Below the pieces are notes generated by a model. It did no database searches. It was not told the DNA's origin and saw nothing but the letters and a program-made list of their open reading frames with translations. Shown here one piece after another: positions 17,627 through 24,693 of a DNA stretch of 64,000 nt (position 1 is the first letter of the stretch; every line of letters starts with the position of its first letter). The position numbers and the translations under genes are program-made. The DNA is from JACNJF01 sp050288105. GTDB lineage: Bacteria > Pseudomonadota > Gammaproteobacteria > GCA-001735895. The DNA is taken from NCBI GenBank assembly GCA_050288105.1, contig JBNKDE010000004.1:124001-188000 (forward strand), read 5' to 3'.

Positions 17627-18475
17627 TTAGGAGCTGGATTTTCTATCGGTTTTAGAGGACTTTTCGCAGGATAGACTGAACCAGCGCGGTGACTTTTTAT
17701 CGATGCGCAATGCAGTAATACGCCCCCCCCACAGGCAACCGCTATCAATGGCAAAACAGCTTCCATATTGATTGGTCGGCAGGGTAGACCAGTGGCCAAA
17801 AGCCAGTCGATTATGCTTGATAGCAGACTGGCTGTATTCAAACCAGGGGTTAACATCGCTCGATTTCAATTTCTGCGGTGCGCCTTTGATTTCCAGGTCG
17901 AGACTACCGTCCTGACGCAGGTAGCGCATGCGTGTAAACACGTTGGTGATAAAGCGCAAACGCTCCATGCCTGCGAGCTGCTCAGACCATTTTGCCGGTT
18001 GATTACCGTACATATCGCGAAGAAAGTCGACAACATTCTCTCCCCTTATCGCCTGCTCAACTTCACGCGCTCTATCCATTGCCTGAGGCAGACTCCAGCC
18101 GGGATAAATCCCTGCATGCACGATAGCGAAATTTAAACTGATATCAAAATGCAACATAGGCCTGAACCGGAGCCATTCCATCAATTCCTTACAGTCTTCA
18201 GCCTTTAGTACCTGGCTTAGGCTGTCGCTGGACCTGACCTTGGTCTGTCCGTAGTACAGCGCCAGTAAATGCAGGTCATGGTTACCCAGAACGCTGACCG
18301 CGCTATCGCCCAATGAGCGCACGAAGCGCAGCGTTTTTAAGGATTGTGGGCCACGATTTACCAGATCACCAACAAACCACAGCTGGTCATTTTGCTGGTC
18401 AAAGTTGATGGCTTTCAGCAGTTTCTTCAGGCTGCTGTAGCAGCCCTGAACATCACCTATTAGATAAACAGCCAT
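17627..18475 (-). CDS. apaH: Bis(5'-nucleosyl)-tetraphosphatase, symmetrical (ApaH)
   Basis: Hydrolyses Ap4A to two ADP and can remove Np4 caps from RNA. 282 residues with the metallophosphatase motifs GDVQGC, GDLVNRGP and GNHD near the start and FAIVHAGIYPGW further on. It lies downstream of apaG as in E. coli, but a methyltransferase gene is inserted between them here. Gaps are seven bases or less, so apaG-methyltransferase-apaH is one operon. The last 20 residues (KSPRWFSLSCEKSSKTDRK) look unconserved. Confidence 0.95.
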   Translation of the reverse strand: MAVYLIGDVQGCYSSLKKLLKAINFDQQNDQLWFVGDLVNRGPQSLKTLRFVRSLGDSAVSVLGNHDLHLLALYYGQTKVRSSDSLSQVLKAEDCKELMEWLRFRPMLHFDISLNFAIVHAGIYPGWSLPQAMDRAREVEQAIRGENVVDFLRDMYGNQPAKWSEQLAGMERLRFITNVFTRMRYLRQDGSLDLEIKGAPQKLKSSDVNPWFEYSQSAIKHNRLAFGHWSTLPTNQYGSCFAIDSGCLWGGRITALRIDKKSPRWFSLSCEKSSKTDRKSSS

Positions 18476-18482
18476 CCTTTCC

Positions 18483-19100
18483 TCACTCGACAGCGACTGA
18501 CTTTTTTAATTCAATGCAACGGAACCAGCCATTGGCTAATGCGGGCTCATCACTAACTAGCATGAGTTGCTTACATTGATCCAGTAAATGCTCAAAAATT
18601 ACGTTGGTCTTTGTCGCCAGATGCCTGATTAGCGGATTAATCATCCGGCGACCTATGGCGAGCTGTCCGGGGCGCAGAAACTTGTCCGCAATCAGTAACT
18701 GCCCCTCTGGTTTTAAAACCCGACAGGCCTCGCGCAAGGCAGCTACCGAGTCCGGCACAATCGCCAGGATCAGGTGCATGATGACCGAGTCAAAAGAATT
18801 ATCCGCAAACGGCAGGTTCATCGCATCAGCCTGGTGCAGGGTGATATCCAGCTCAGCTCGTTGCGCGGCACGTTTACGTGCTTTCGCCAGCATCGCTGCT
18901 GTGATATCAATACCGGTGTAGCGCGCCCCTGGGTCCAGCAAGGGGATATCGAGCCCGGTACCAATACCAACAATCAATGTATTGGGCACCTGGTGACTAT
19001 TAAAACGTTGCAGGCTTTTCTGGCGTAATGAGCGGGTCGCTGAATCCACCATCGCATCATATATCGGGGCAATCACCGTGTAGCTATGCTTTAAAGCCAC
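18483..19100 (-). CDS. Class I SAM-dependent methyltransferase (UbiE/PmtA-like)
   Basis: 205 residues, a single Rossmann-type methyltransferase domain: VGIGTGLDIPLLDPGARYTGIDIT (SAM site), HQADAMNLPFADNSFDSVIM and EACRVLKPEGQLLIADKF. The order of motifs resembles UbiE and phosphatidylethanolamine N-methyltransferase PmtA; substrate unknown. The start is GTG at 19100, overlapping the apaG stop (TAGTG). It sits between apaG and apaH, which are adjacent in most gammaproteobacteria. Confidence 0.8.
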   Translation of the reverse strand: MALKHSYTVIAPIYDAMVDSATRSLRQKSLQRFNSHQVPNTLIVGIGTGLDIPLLDPGARYTGIDITAAMLAKARKRAAQRAELDITLHQADAMNLPFADNSFDSVIMHLILAIVPDSVAALREACRVLKPEGQLLIADKFLRPGQLAIGRRMINPLIRHLATKTNVIFEHLLDQCKQLMLVSDEPALANGWFRCIELKKSVAVE

Positions 19101-19471
19101 TAATGCAGCACTCTCGGTGTAGACAGCACAAACTCATCAATGGATGCATCGAACCGATTACCATCATCCGACTGCATTTCATAACTGCCGCGCATGGTGC
19201 CCACAGAGGTTTCCAGCATGGTACCGGAGGTATACACAAACTGCTCACCCGGTTTCAAATGCGGCTGCTCACCCACCACACCTTCTCCTCTGACTTCCTG
19301 CACCTTATGGTTGGAATCGGTAATGATCCAGTGCCGGTTCAATAGCCTGGCTGCCTGATCACCCTTATTGATAATCGTGATGGTATAGGCAAACACGTAA
19401 TAGTCCTGATCCGGGTTGGATTGTTCTTCGATATACTGGGTTTGCACATCTATCTGAATGTTATTCATCAA
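19100..19471 (-). CDS. apaG: ApaG protein
   Basis: 123 residues, a one-domain immunoglobulin-like fold (DUF525). Typical motifs: YVFAYTITIINKGDQAARLLNRHWIITD, VRGEGVVGEQPHLKPGE and FVYTSGTMLET. Function not settled; the gene is usually linked to apaH and rsmA. Here it heads the apaG-methyltransferase-apaH operon and lies 15 bp after thyA. Confidence 0.95.
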   Translation of the reverse strand: MMNNIQIDVQTQYIEEQSNPDQDYYVFAYTITIINKGDQAARLLNRHWIITDSNHKVQEVRGEGVVGEQPHLKPGEQFVYTSGTMLETSVGTMRGSYEMQSDDGNRFDASIDEFVLSTPRVLH

Positions 19472-19486
19472 ACTTCCCCTCAGTCG

Positions 19487-20281
19487 TCAAACGGCTACTG
19501 GTGCCTTGATATGATCATGGCATTGGTACCCCAGTAACTCAAAATCTTCGTACTTAAAGTCTAGAATATTTTTCACTGCTGGATTTAGACGCATTTCCGG
19601 TAATGGAAAGGGGTCTCTGGATAATTGTAGATCAGTTTGCTGCAGGTGATTGGAATACAGGTGCGCATCACCCAGCGTATGGATAAACTCACCCAGCTTC
19701 AGATCGCACACCTGTGCCACCATCATCAGCAACAACGCATAAGATGCGATATTAAAAGGGACGCCAAGGAAAATATCAGCACTGCGTTGATACAATTGAC
19801 AGGAAAGTCGACCTTCGGCCACATAAAACTGAAAAAAAGCATGGCAGGGGGGTAACGCCATATGCTCGAGCTCTCCCACATTCCAGGCACTTACGATCAG
19901 GCGCCGTGAGTCCGGGTTCGTTTTAATCTGCTCAATCAGCTGCGTTATCTGGTCGATATAGCGACCATCTGCAGTCGGCCAGGAACGCCACTGTGAGCCA
20001 TACACCGGACCCAGATTGCCATCTTCATCAGCCCACTCGTCCCAGATGCTGACACCACTTTGTTTAAGGTATTCAATATTGGTATCACCCTTCAAGAACC
20101 ACAGCAGTTCGTGAATTATCGAGCGCAAATGAAGTTTTTTTGTTGTCACCACAGGAAACCCGTCAGCCAGGTCAAAACGCATCTGATAGCCAAATACGGA
20201 ACGCGTACCCGTCCCTGTACGGTCTGTTTTCTCCACCCCGTGATCGCGCACATGTCGCATGAGTTGCAGGTATTGTTGCAT
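19487..20281 (-). CDS. thyA: Thymidylate synthase
   Basis: Makes dTMP from dUMP with methylenetetrahydrofolate. 264 residues, the exact E. coli length. RTGTGTRSVFGYQMRFDL, the catalytic cysteine in LPPCHAFFQFYV, and QRSADIFLGVPFNIASYA are present. Its ATG overlaps the lgt stop codon (TAATG), the usual lgt-thyA coupling. Confidence 0.98.
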   Translation of the reverse strand: MQQYLQLMRHVRDHGVEKTDRTGTGTRSVFGYQMRFDLADGFPVVTTKKLHLRSIIHELLWFLKGDTNIEYLKQSGVSIWDEWADEDGNLGPVYGSQWRSWPTADGRYIDQITQLIEQIKTNPDSRRLIVSAWNVGELEHMALPPCHAFFQFYVAEGRLSCQLYQRSADIFLGVPFNIASYALLLMMVAQVCDLKLGEFIHTLGDAHLYSNHLQQTDLQLSRDPFPLPEMRLNPAVKNILDFKYEDFELLGYQCHDHIKAPVAV

Positions 20282-21111
20282 TATCTTTCTCTTCTCGTAT
20301 AAGCCTGTGCCATAAAAACAATCCCGACGATGAGCATCGGAACCGATAGCAACATACCTTTGGTCAACCAGTTGGTATCCATGAGATATCCGATATGTGC
20401 GTCAGGTAGACGGATCATTTCTACCAGCGAGCGAAATAACCCGTAGCCCAGCAAAAAGAGACCCGAAACCGCCATCACAGGCCTTGGTTTTGATGAATAA
20501 ATCCATAATAGGGCAAACAGCACAAAACCCTCCAGTATCATTTCATAAAGCATGGAAGGGTGACGTGGTGCCGCGCATAAAGCGCCGGCAAAATCTGAGT
20601 AGTACTGTGGAGGAAATCGGTCGCAGGGAAGCTGCATCGCCCACGGCAGCGTAGACGGCCCACCCCAGAGCTCAGCATTGATAAAATTTCCCAGGCGACC
20701 AGCGGCCAGACCCAGCGGCACCAGCGGTGCAATAAAATCGGTGATCTGGAAAAAACCGCAGCCCAGCTTGCGTCGATACAACTCCATGGCCACCAGCACG
20801 CCGAGGAAGCCGCCATGAAACGACATCCCGCCCTGCCAGATTTTAAACAGGTACAGCGGGTTTGCCAGAAAGCTATCCATATTGTAGAAAATCACAGAAC
20901 CGATACGCCCCCCCAGAACCACGCCAATCGCGCCGTAAAAAATGAGATCATCGACCTGTTGCGGTGTAATCAGGCCGTCCGATGTTGCAGCGCGACGTTT
21001 TCCCAGCCACCAGGCTGAAGCAAAAGCACAGAGGTACATCAGTCCATACCAATGTATCTTAAGCGGTCCAAGTTCGACTAGAACCGGGTCAATAGCGGGG
21101 TAAGTGATCAT
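20281..21111 (-). CDS. lgt: Prolipoprotein diacylglyceryl transferase
   Basis: Membrane enzyme that transfers diacylglyceryl from phosphatidylglycerol to the lipobox cysteine of prolipoproteins. 276 residues with seven hydrophobic helices. Signature GRLGNFINAELWG and HGGFLGVL (catalytic His) are present, and the N-terminal IHWYGLMYL is typical. Coupled to thyA. No strong ribosome binding site before ATG 21111. Confidence 0.97.
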   Translation of the reverse strand: MITYPAIDPVLVELGPLKIHWYGLMYLCAFASAWWLGKRRAATSDGLITPQQVDDLIFYGAIGVVLGGRIGSVIFYNMDSFLANPLYLFKIWQGGMSFHGGFLGVLVAMELYRRKLGCGFFQITDFIAPLVPLGLAAGRLGNFINAELWGGPSTLPWAMQLPCDRFPPQYYSDFAGALCAAPRHPSMLYEMILEGFVLFALLWIYSSKPRPVMAVSGLFLLGYGLFRSLVEMIRLPDAHIGYLMDTNWLTKGMLLSVPMLIVGIVFMAQAYTRRER

Positions 21112-21217
21112 TTACTGGAGAATTTCCGTGACTGTCTCAATAGCACTAATTATGCCTGATACGGCTGCTTTTCTCATCTGCTAACAGAAATTACCAGAAG
21201 ATCAAAGACGAGCGTTA

Positions 21218-21580
21218 TCAACAAAACACAATCAGTATCCATGTCAGCGCGACTATCCCCAGTGCAATAAATACAGCAGCGGAACCCATATCCTTAGCAC
21301 GGCCAGACAATTCGTGTATTTCACCCCCAAAACGATCGACAACCGCTTCGATTGCTGAATTCAATATTTCAACCAGCAACAGCAACAACACACTGACAAC
21401 CAGCAACAACTTTTCAATGGCACCATCACCCAGATACAAGCCAAGCGGAATCATCACCAGCGCCAGCATCGACTCCTGTCTGAATGCCTCTTCATTTTTA
21501 TACGAAGCCTTCAGGCCCTGCCAGGAATAAACCGTCGCCTTCAGAATTCTCCTGATACCTGTATTACCACTATCCGCCAT
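21218..21580 (-). CDS. dgkA: Diacylglycerol kinase DgkA
   Basis: Small trimeric membrane kinase that recycles diacylglycerol to phosphatidic acid. 120 residues, three transmembrane helices and the motif EILNSAIEAVVDR with the catalytic Glu. It begins 19 bp after the pseudo-GcvPB gene on the same strand, with its own AGGG site, so it is probably read from the same transcript. Confidence 0.96.
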   Translation of the reverse strand: MADSGNTGIRRILKATVYSWQGLKASYKNEEAFRQESMLALVMIPLGLYLGDGAIEKLLLVVSVLLLLLVEILNSAIEAVVDRFGGEIHELSGRAKDMGSAAVFIALGIVALTWILIVFC

Positions 21581-21599
21581 TGTTTACCCTGTACCTTTG

Positions 21600-22778
21600 T
21601 TAATCATTCTGGCGCAGTATAAACATTTCCGCCAGCTGCTGCAGTTGATCAAAACTCAAAACATGCAAATTACCCAGTTTAATCTCTACCCTGTTTTCAG
21701 AGCTATACCATTGCAGGCTGATGGGTAACTCATTCAGTTTCCACTTCAGTAAATTTATCGATTTTGACTGCTCCGGGTTGCTCTCCAGTGTGATAATACA
21801 GCAAGCACAGGATTCAGGTATGTCCTGACACTGTACCCCGCGACCAGAGATCTGTTGCTTTAGATAACGCGCGATAACCATAGACTGTGTAGCCTGCCTC
21901 CCCATTTCGGCAAACCCCTGCATACGGATATACGCCAGACAATGGATCACGGCGTATAGATCAATCGTGACATCCGATAACATACCTATGGATAAAGGAC
22001 GCTGCTGTAGCTTGCACCATTGATACGCACCATCGGCATAACCAGCCACAGGTACTGGCAGCAAATCAGCAAAGTCCTGATTTGCCAGCAGGGCATTGAC
22101 CCCTTTATCCAGTCCACACAAAGCTGCAACATCAAGGTGCAGGATATCGGCCTGCAACCATTCGACGCTTTTTTTATCAGTCAATAGGTACTGGTCAGAT
22201 CCATCGACACACAGTGGAATCTGCAACTGTTCGAGTCCGGGTTTTAGTGTTTGCGCAAAATCCATTTTGTTCGACAACCCGGGCAGCGGCATCACTACCG
22301 CAAAACAGTCTTCATTGATTACATTCAGAAAATCGTCGGGGGCGGAATACACGATCTGCAATCCCATCTGAGTCGCCACAGCTGCAACCTGGGACATGCC
22401 TTTAGTCAGTACGATATAGCTGCGCTGTTGTTTGTTCATCTGGTGGCGCTTACCAATCATACTCAGGCAGGCAAAGATCGCCATTCTCGAATTAGTGCAG
22501 GGCAGAGAAACATCCGGATAACCCGTTAAATCAGACAGCAGATTCTGTAGCTGATAAACAGCAGCTATCGCGCCCTGTTGTCGGCTATCAGCAATCGCCG
22601 GATTGTAATTTTGCAGAACCGTTTTCTGTGCCACCAGACCTGCTAAGTGAACTGCACTACAGGTTTCCTGTATGCGCTGATACAAATAGTCAGGCGGCAC
22701 ACTGCTCTCTGCCCAGAGCGCTTCAAGTTCCTGTGCAGACCTGATCTGATGTGCGGAGAACCCGGCTGGAACAGTCAT
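21600..22778 (-). CDS. Degenerate glycine-decarboxylase subunit 2-like protein (pseudo-GcvPB)
   Basis: About 392 residues against about 475 in GcvPB. Landmarks align along the length: GAIAAVYQLQNLLSDLTGY, CVDGSDQYLL (PLP Asp region), ADILHLDVAALC, LLPVPVAGY, and YAVIHCLAYIRMQGFAEMGRQA. In GcvPB the fourth-strand motif reads HLNLHKTF with the PLP lysine; here it reads HLDVAALC, so Lys becomes Ala219. The glycine-rich GGGGPGSGP loop after it is gone, and the stacking-His motif SAHGSNP reads KGMSQVA. PLP chemistry is therefore unlikely. The start is chosen at ATG 22778, six bases after AAAAGG; ATG 22781 or TTG 22784 are alternatives. It overlaps or abuts the Tpx-like stop. Function unknown. Confidence 0.75.
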   Translation of the reverse strand: MTVPAGFSAHQIRSAQELEALWAESSVPPDYLYQRIQETCSAVHLAGLVAQKTVLQNYNPAIADSRQQGAIAAVYQLQNLLSDLTGYPDVSLPCTNSRMAIFACLSMIGKRHQMNKQQRSYIVLTKGMSQVAAVATQMGLQIVYSAPDDFLNVINEDCFAVVMPLPGLSNKMDFAQTLKPGLEQLQIPLCVDGSDQYLLTDKKSVEWLQADILHLDVAALCGLDKGVNALLANQDFADLLPVPVAGYADGAYQWCKLQQRPLSIGMLSDVTIDLYAVIHCLAYIRMQGFAEMGRQATQSMVIARYLKQQISGRGVQCQDIPESCACCIITLESNPEQSKSINLLKWKLNELPISLQWYSSENRVEIKLGNLHVLSFDQLQQLAEMFILRQND

Positions 22779-22780
22779 CA

Positions 22781-23284
22781 TCAACCTTTTAGTGCCGCTA
22801 GTGCAGCTTCATAGTCCGGTTCATTGCCGATATCTGCCACCAGCTCTGTATAAAGAATACGATTATCTTCAGCAAGCACCAGTACGGCTCGCGCCAGCAT
22901 ACCCTGTAGAGCACCATCGTTCATCATCACTCCATACTGATGGGCAAAATCTGCTGACCGGTAAGCTGACAGAAAATCGACCTTTTTCAGCTTTTCCACT
23001 TTCTTAAATCGGGCCATAGCAAAAGGCAGATCCACCGAGATAATCACAAACGCATGCTGCGGATTATCATCTGCCATAGCGCCTATACGACGCGATGATA
23101 TCGCACAGATATAACTATCGACACTGGGTACAATGCTGATTAATTTCCGCGTGGCCCCGTATTGTTGCAAAGACTTAATCTTGAGGTTACTGTTCACCAG
23201 TTCAAATGCAGGCGCAATACAACCTGCTGATGGAAATTCTCCTAGCAACTGTATGCGGTCTTCTCTGGATTTAACGCTATTCAT
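22781..23284 (-). CDS. Tpx-like thiol peroxidase lacking the resolving cysteine
   Basis: 167 residues, full length for atypical 2-Cys peroxiredoxin Tpx. The core VPSVDSYICAIS corresponds to FPSIDTGVCAAS of E. coli Tpx, so the peroxidatic Cys60 is kept but the catalytic Thr is Ser. The resolving Cys (in SRFCGAEG) is replaced by Lys94 in ARFKKVEK. The active-site Arg remains in GMLARAVLVL, and the end EPDYEAALAALKG is typical. It would have to be a one-Cys enzyme or a thiol-binding/sensing protein. It lies 22 bp after the GcvPA-like gene and is coupled to the GcvPB-like gene, so the three form one unit. Confidence 0.8.
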   Translation of the reverse strand: MNSVKSREDRIQLLGEFPSAGCIAPAFELVNSNLKIKSLQQYGATRKLISIVPSVDSYICAISSRRIGAMADDNPQHAFVIISVDLPFAMARFKKVEKLKKVDFLSAYRSADFAHQYGVMMNDGALQGMLARAVLVLAEDNRILYTELVADIGNEPDYEAALAALKG

Positions 23285-23306
23285 AAAAAATATCTGTTGT
23301 GTTGAT

Positions 23307-24572
23307 TCAGGAAAATTTGGGTTTTACCGGACAGGCGGCGGTGGATAAATTTTTAATCACAGTCGCCATTTTCTGTACAAAACGCTCAATCTGGGATTCA
23401 TCATGCTGATCCGTACAGTGAAGCATCAGACAGTTAGACAATTCAGGATACTCATCTTCCAGAGCATAACCGGCTAATATATTGTGACCACTCAGGATCT
23501 GTAATACCCTGCTTACGTCAATACCGTCCAACTCTAGTACACATTCATTTAAATGCGGGGCGTCAAACTTCAGCCTAATCCCTGGTATCTGCAGTAACTG
23601 TTCGAGTAGTAAAACTAAATTTTTATGTGACTGCAAATAAATCAGCTGCAACTGTTCAGCAGTGTAGTATTTAAGAAAAGTCTGGATAGTGATCAAATCC
23701 TGTTGCATAGATTGCAACGCGGTATAAGACTCAAACTCCTGCTGGGAATCCTCAGCTGAACCGGCCCTCAGGGTAGCTCCGATACCTTTTTTACATAGAG
23801 CCAATCCCAACGGCTGAAGATCGGCAAACAGGTAATCAATCGAGTCACAATACTGTGCAGGGGGCTTCAGGTAAGCCATCACCAGAGGGTCTGCAATGAC
23901 ACAGGTCTTAATGCCGTTTTGACGCGCCCAGGCTGCCATTTCTGCAACATCTTCTAATACGCCAAAAAAATTAATATACGGCAGCAAAACCGCCAGCACA
24001 CCCTCGAGCGCCAGGGACTCCGGCTGTGACACCGAAACCCGTCCACTGCCTGTATCAAACCCGATAACAACTGTCTCAATCGAATGAAATTTCAACAGAG
24101 TACGTAATGCCAGACGTAATTGAGGGGGTAGCGTAGCGGGTAACAATACGCTAACTTTCCCGCTACTGGTCTGATCGTTGGCATTACGAAGCTCGAGAAT
24201 CATATCACACAGCGCCTGCACAAGACCTTCGCCCAGTATTTTTACATTCTCCATACCGGTCAGAGTCGCCAGTTTTGACTCAAGATTTGTTTTTATATTC
24301 GAAACATCGGTTACCGAACAGCTATTATCTATAGATGATAATACCGGGCTTGCTGGGGTAATTGAATCGAGTACAGCCGGACGATAGAAATCGTAAGCGC
24401 CCGCCGCAACAAAATTCATGGCCGCCCCATCACGCATAAACAGCGCGTTGAATGAATGAATCAGTTCCTTTTCAGTTTGCTGCTGAGTGTCAGGCATCGA
24501 TTGCGAGTCGAACTCTGTCGTTGCATAGCCGCAGGTTATCATGAGCTGCTGCAACTGTTGTTTCGTTAACAT
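23307..24572 (-). CDS. Degenerate glycine-decarboxylase subunit 1-like protein (pseudo-GcvPA)
   Basis: 421 residues, slightly short of GcvPA (about 440). It aligns through FVAAGAYDFYRPAVLDSI (FLGAGAYDHYIPAVV in GcvPA), ESKLATLTGMENV, YINFFGVLEDVAEMAAWAR, ADPLVMAYLKPPAQY, LQPLGLALCKKGIGATLRA, and the C-terminal PGIRLKFDAPHLNECVLEL. The glycine-rich GDGQSLGLPMGFGGP motif is badly changed. The N-terminal 30 residues are Gln-rich. In true glycine decarboxylase, GcvPA and GcvPB form the heterodimer; here both partners are altered. First gene of the unit; no T, H or L protein genes are present. Confidence 0.75.
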   Translation of the reverse strand: MLTKQQLQQLMITCGYATTEFDSQSMPDTQQQTEKELIHSFNALFMRDGAAMNFVAAGAYDFYRPAVLDSITPASPVLSSIDNSCSVTDVSNIKTNLESKLATLTGMENVKILGEGLVQALCDMILELRNANDQTSSGKVSVLLPATLPPQLRLALRTLLKFHSIETVVIGFDTGSGRVSVSQPESLALEGVLAVLLPYINFFGVLEDVAEMAAWARQNGIKTCVIADPLVMAYLKPPAQYCDSIDYLFADLQPLGLALCKKGIGATLRAGSAEDSQQEFESYTALQSMQQDLITIQTFLKYYTAEQLQLIYLQSHKNLVLLLEQLLQIPGIRLKFDAPHLNECVLELDGIDVSRVLQILSGHNILAGYALEDEYPELSNCLMLHCTDQHDESQIERFVQKMATVIKNLSTAACPVKPKFS

Positions 24573-24610
24573 GATTTCAGGAGTTACTCTGGTTAATTTT
24601 CAACGTAAAT

Positions 24611-24638
24611 ATAAAAGCCCTGTAAACAGGGCTTTTAT
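24611..24638 (-). terminator. Intrinsic terminator after tpsA
   Basis: Perfect 12-bp stem ATAAAAGCCCTG/CAGGGCTTTTAT with a 4-base loop, 56 bp beyond the tpsA stop. The stem itself ends in TTTTAT and an AT-rich tail follows on the minus strand. It separates the two-partner secretion genes from the GcvP-like unit. Confidence 0.8.
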
Positions 24639-24693
24639 AACACTCAAATTATAAGATATCGGCAAAGATTAAATACTTACTCGAGACATTGAA

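Noticed and set aside
21600..24572. Functional glycine cleavage P-protein (gcvPA/gcvPB)
   Set aside because: The PLP lysine and glycine-rich loops are lost, and no gcvT, gcvH or lpd is linked.
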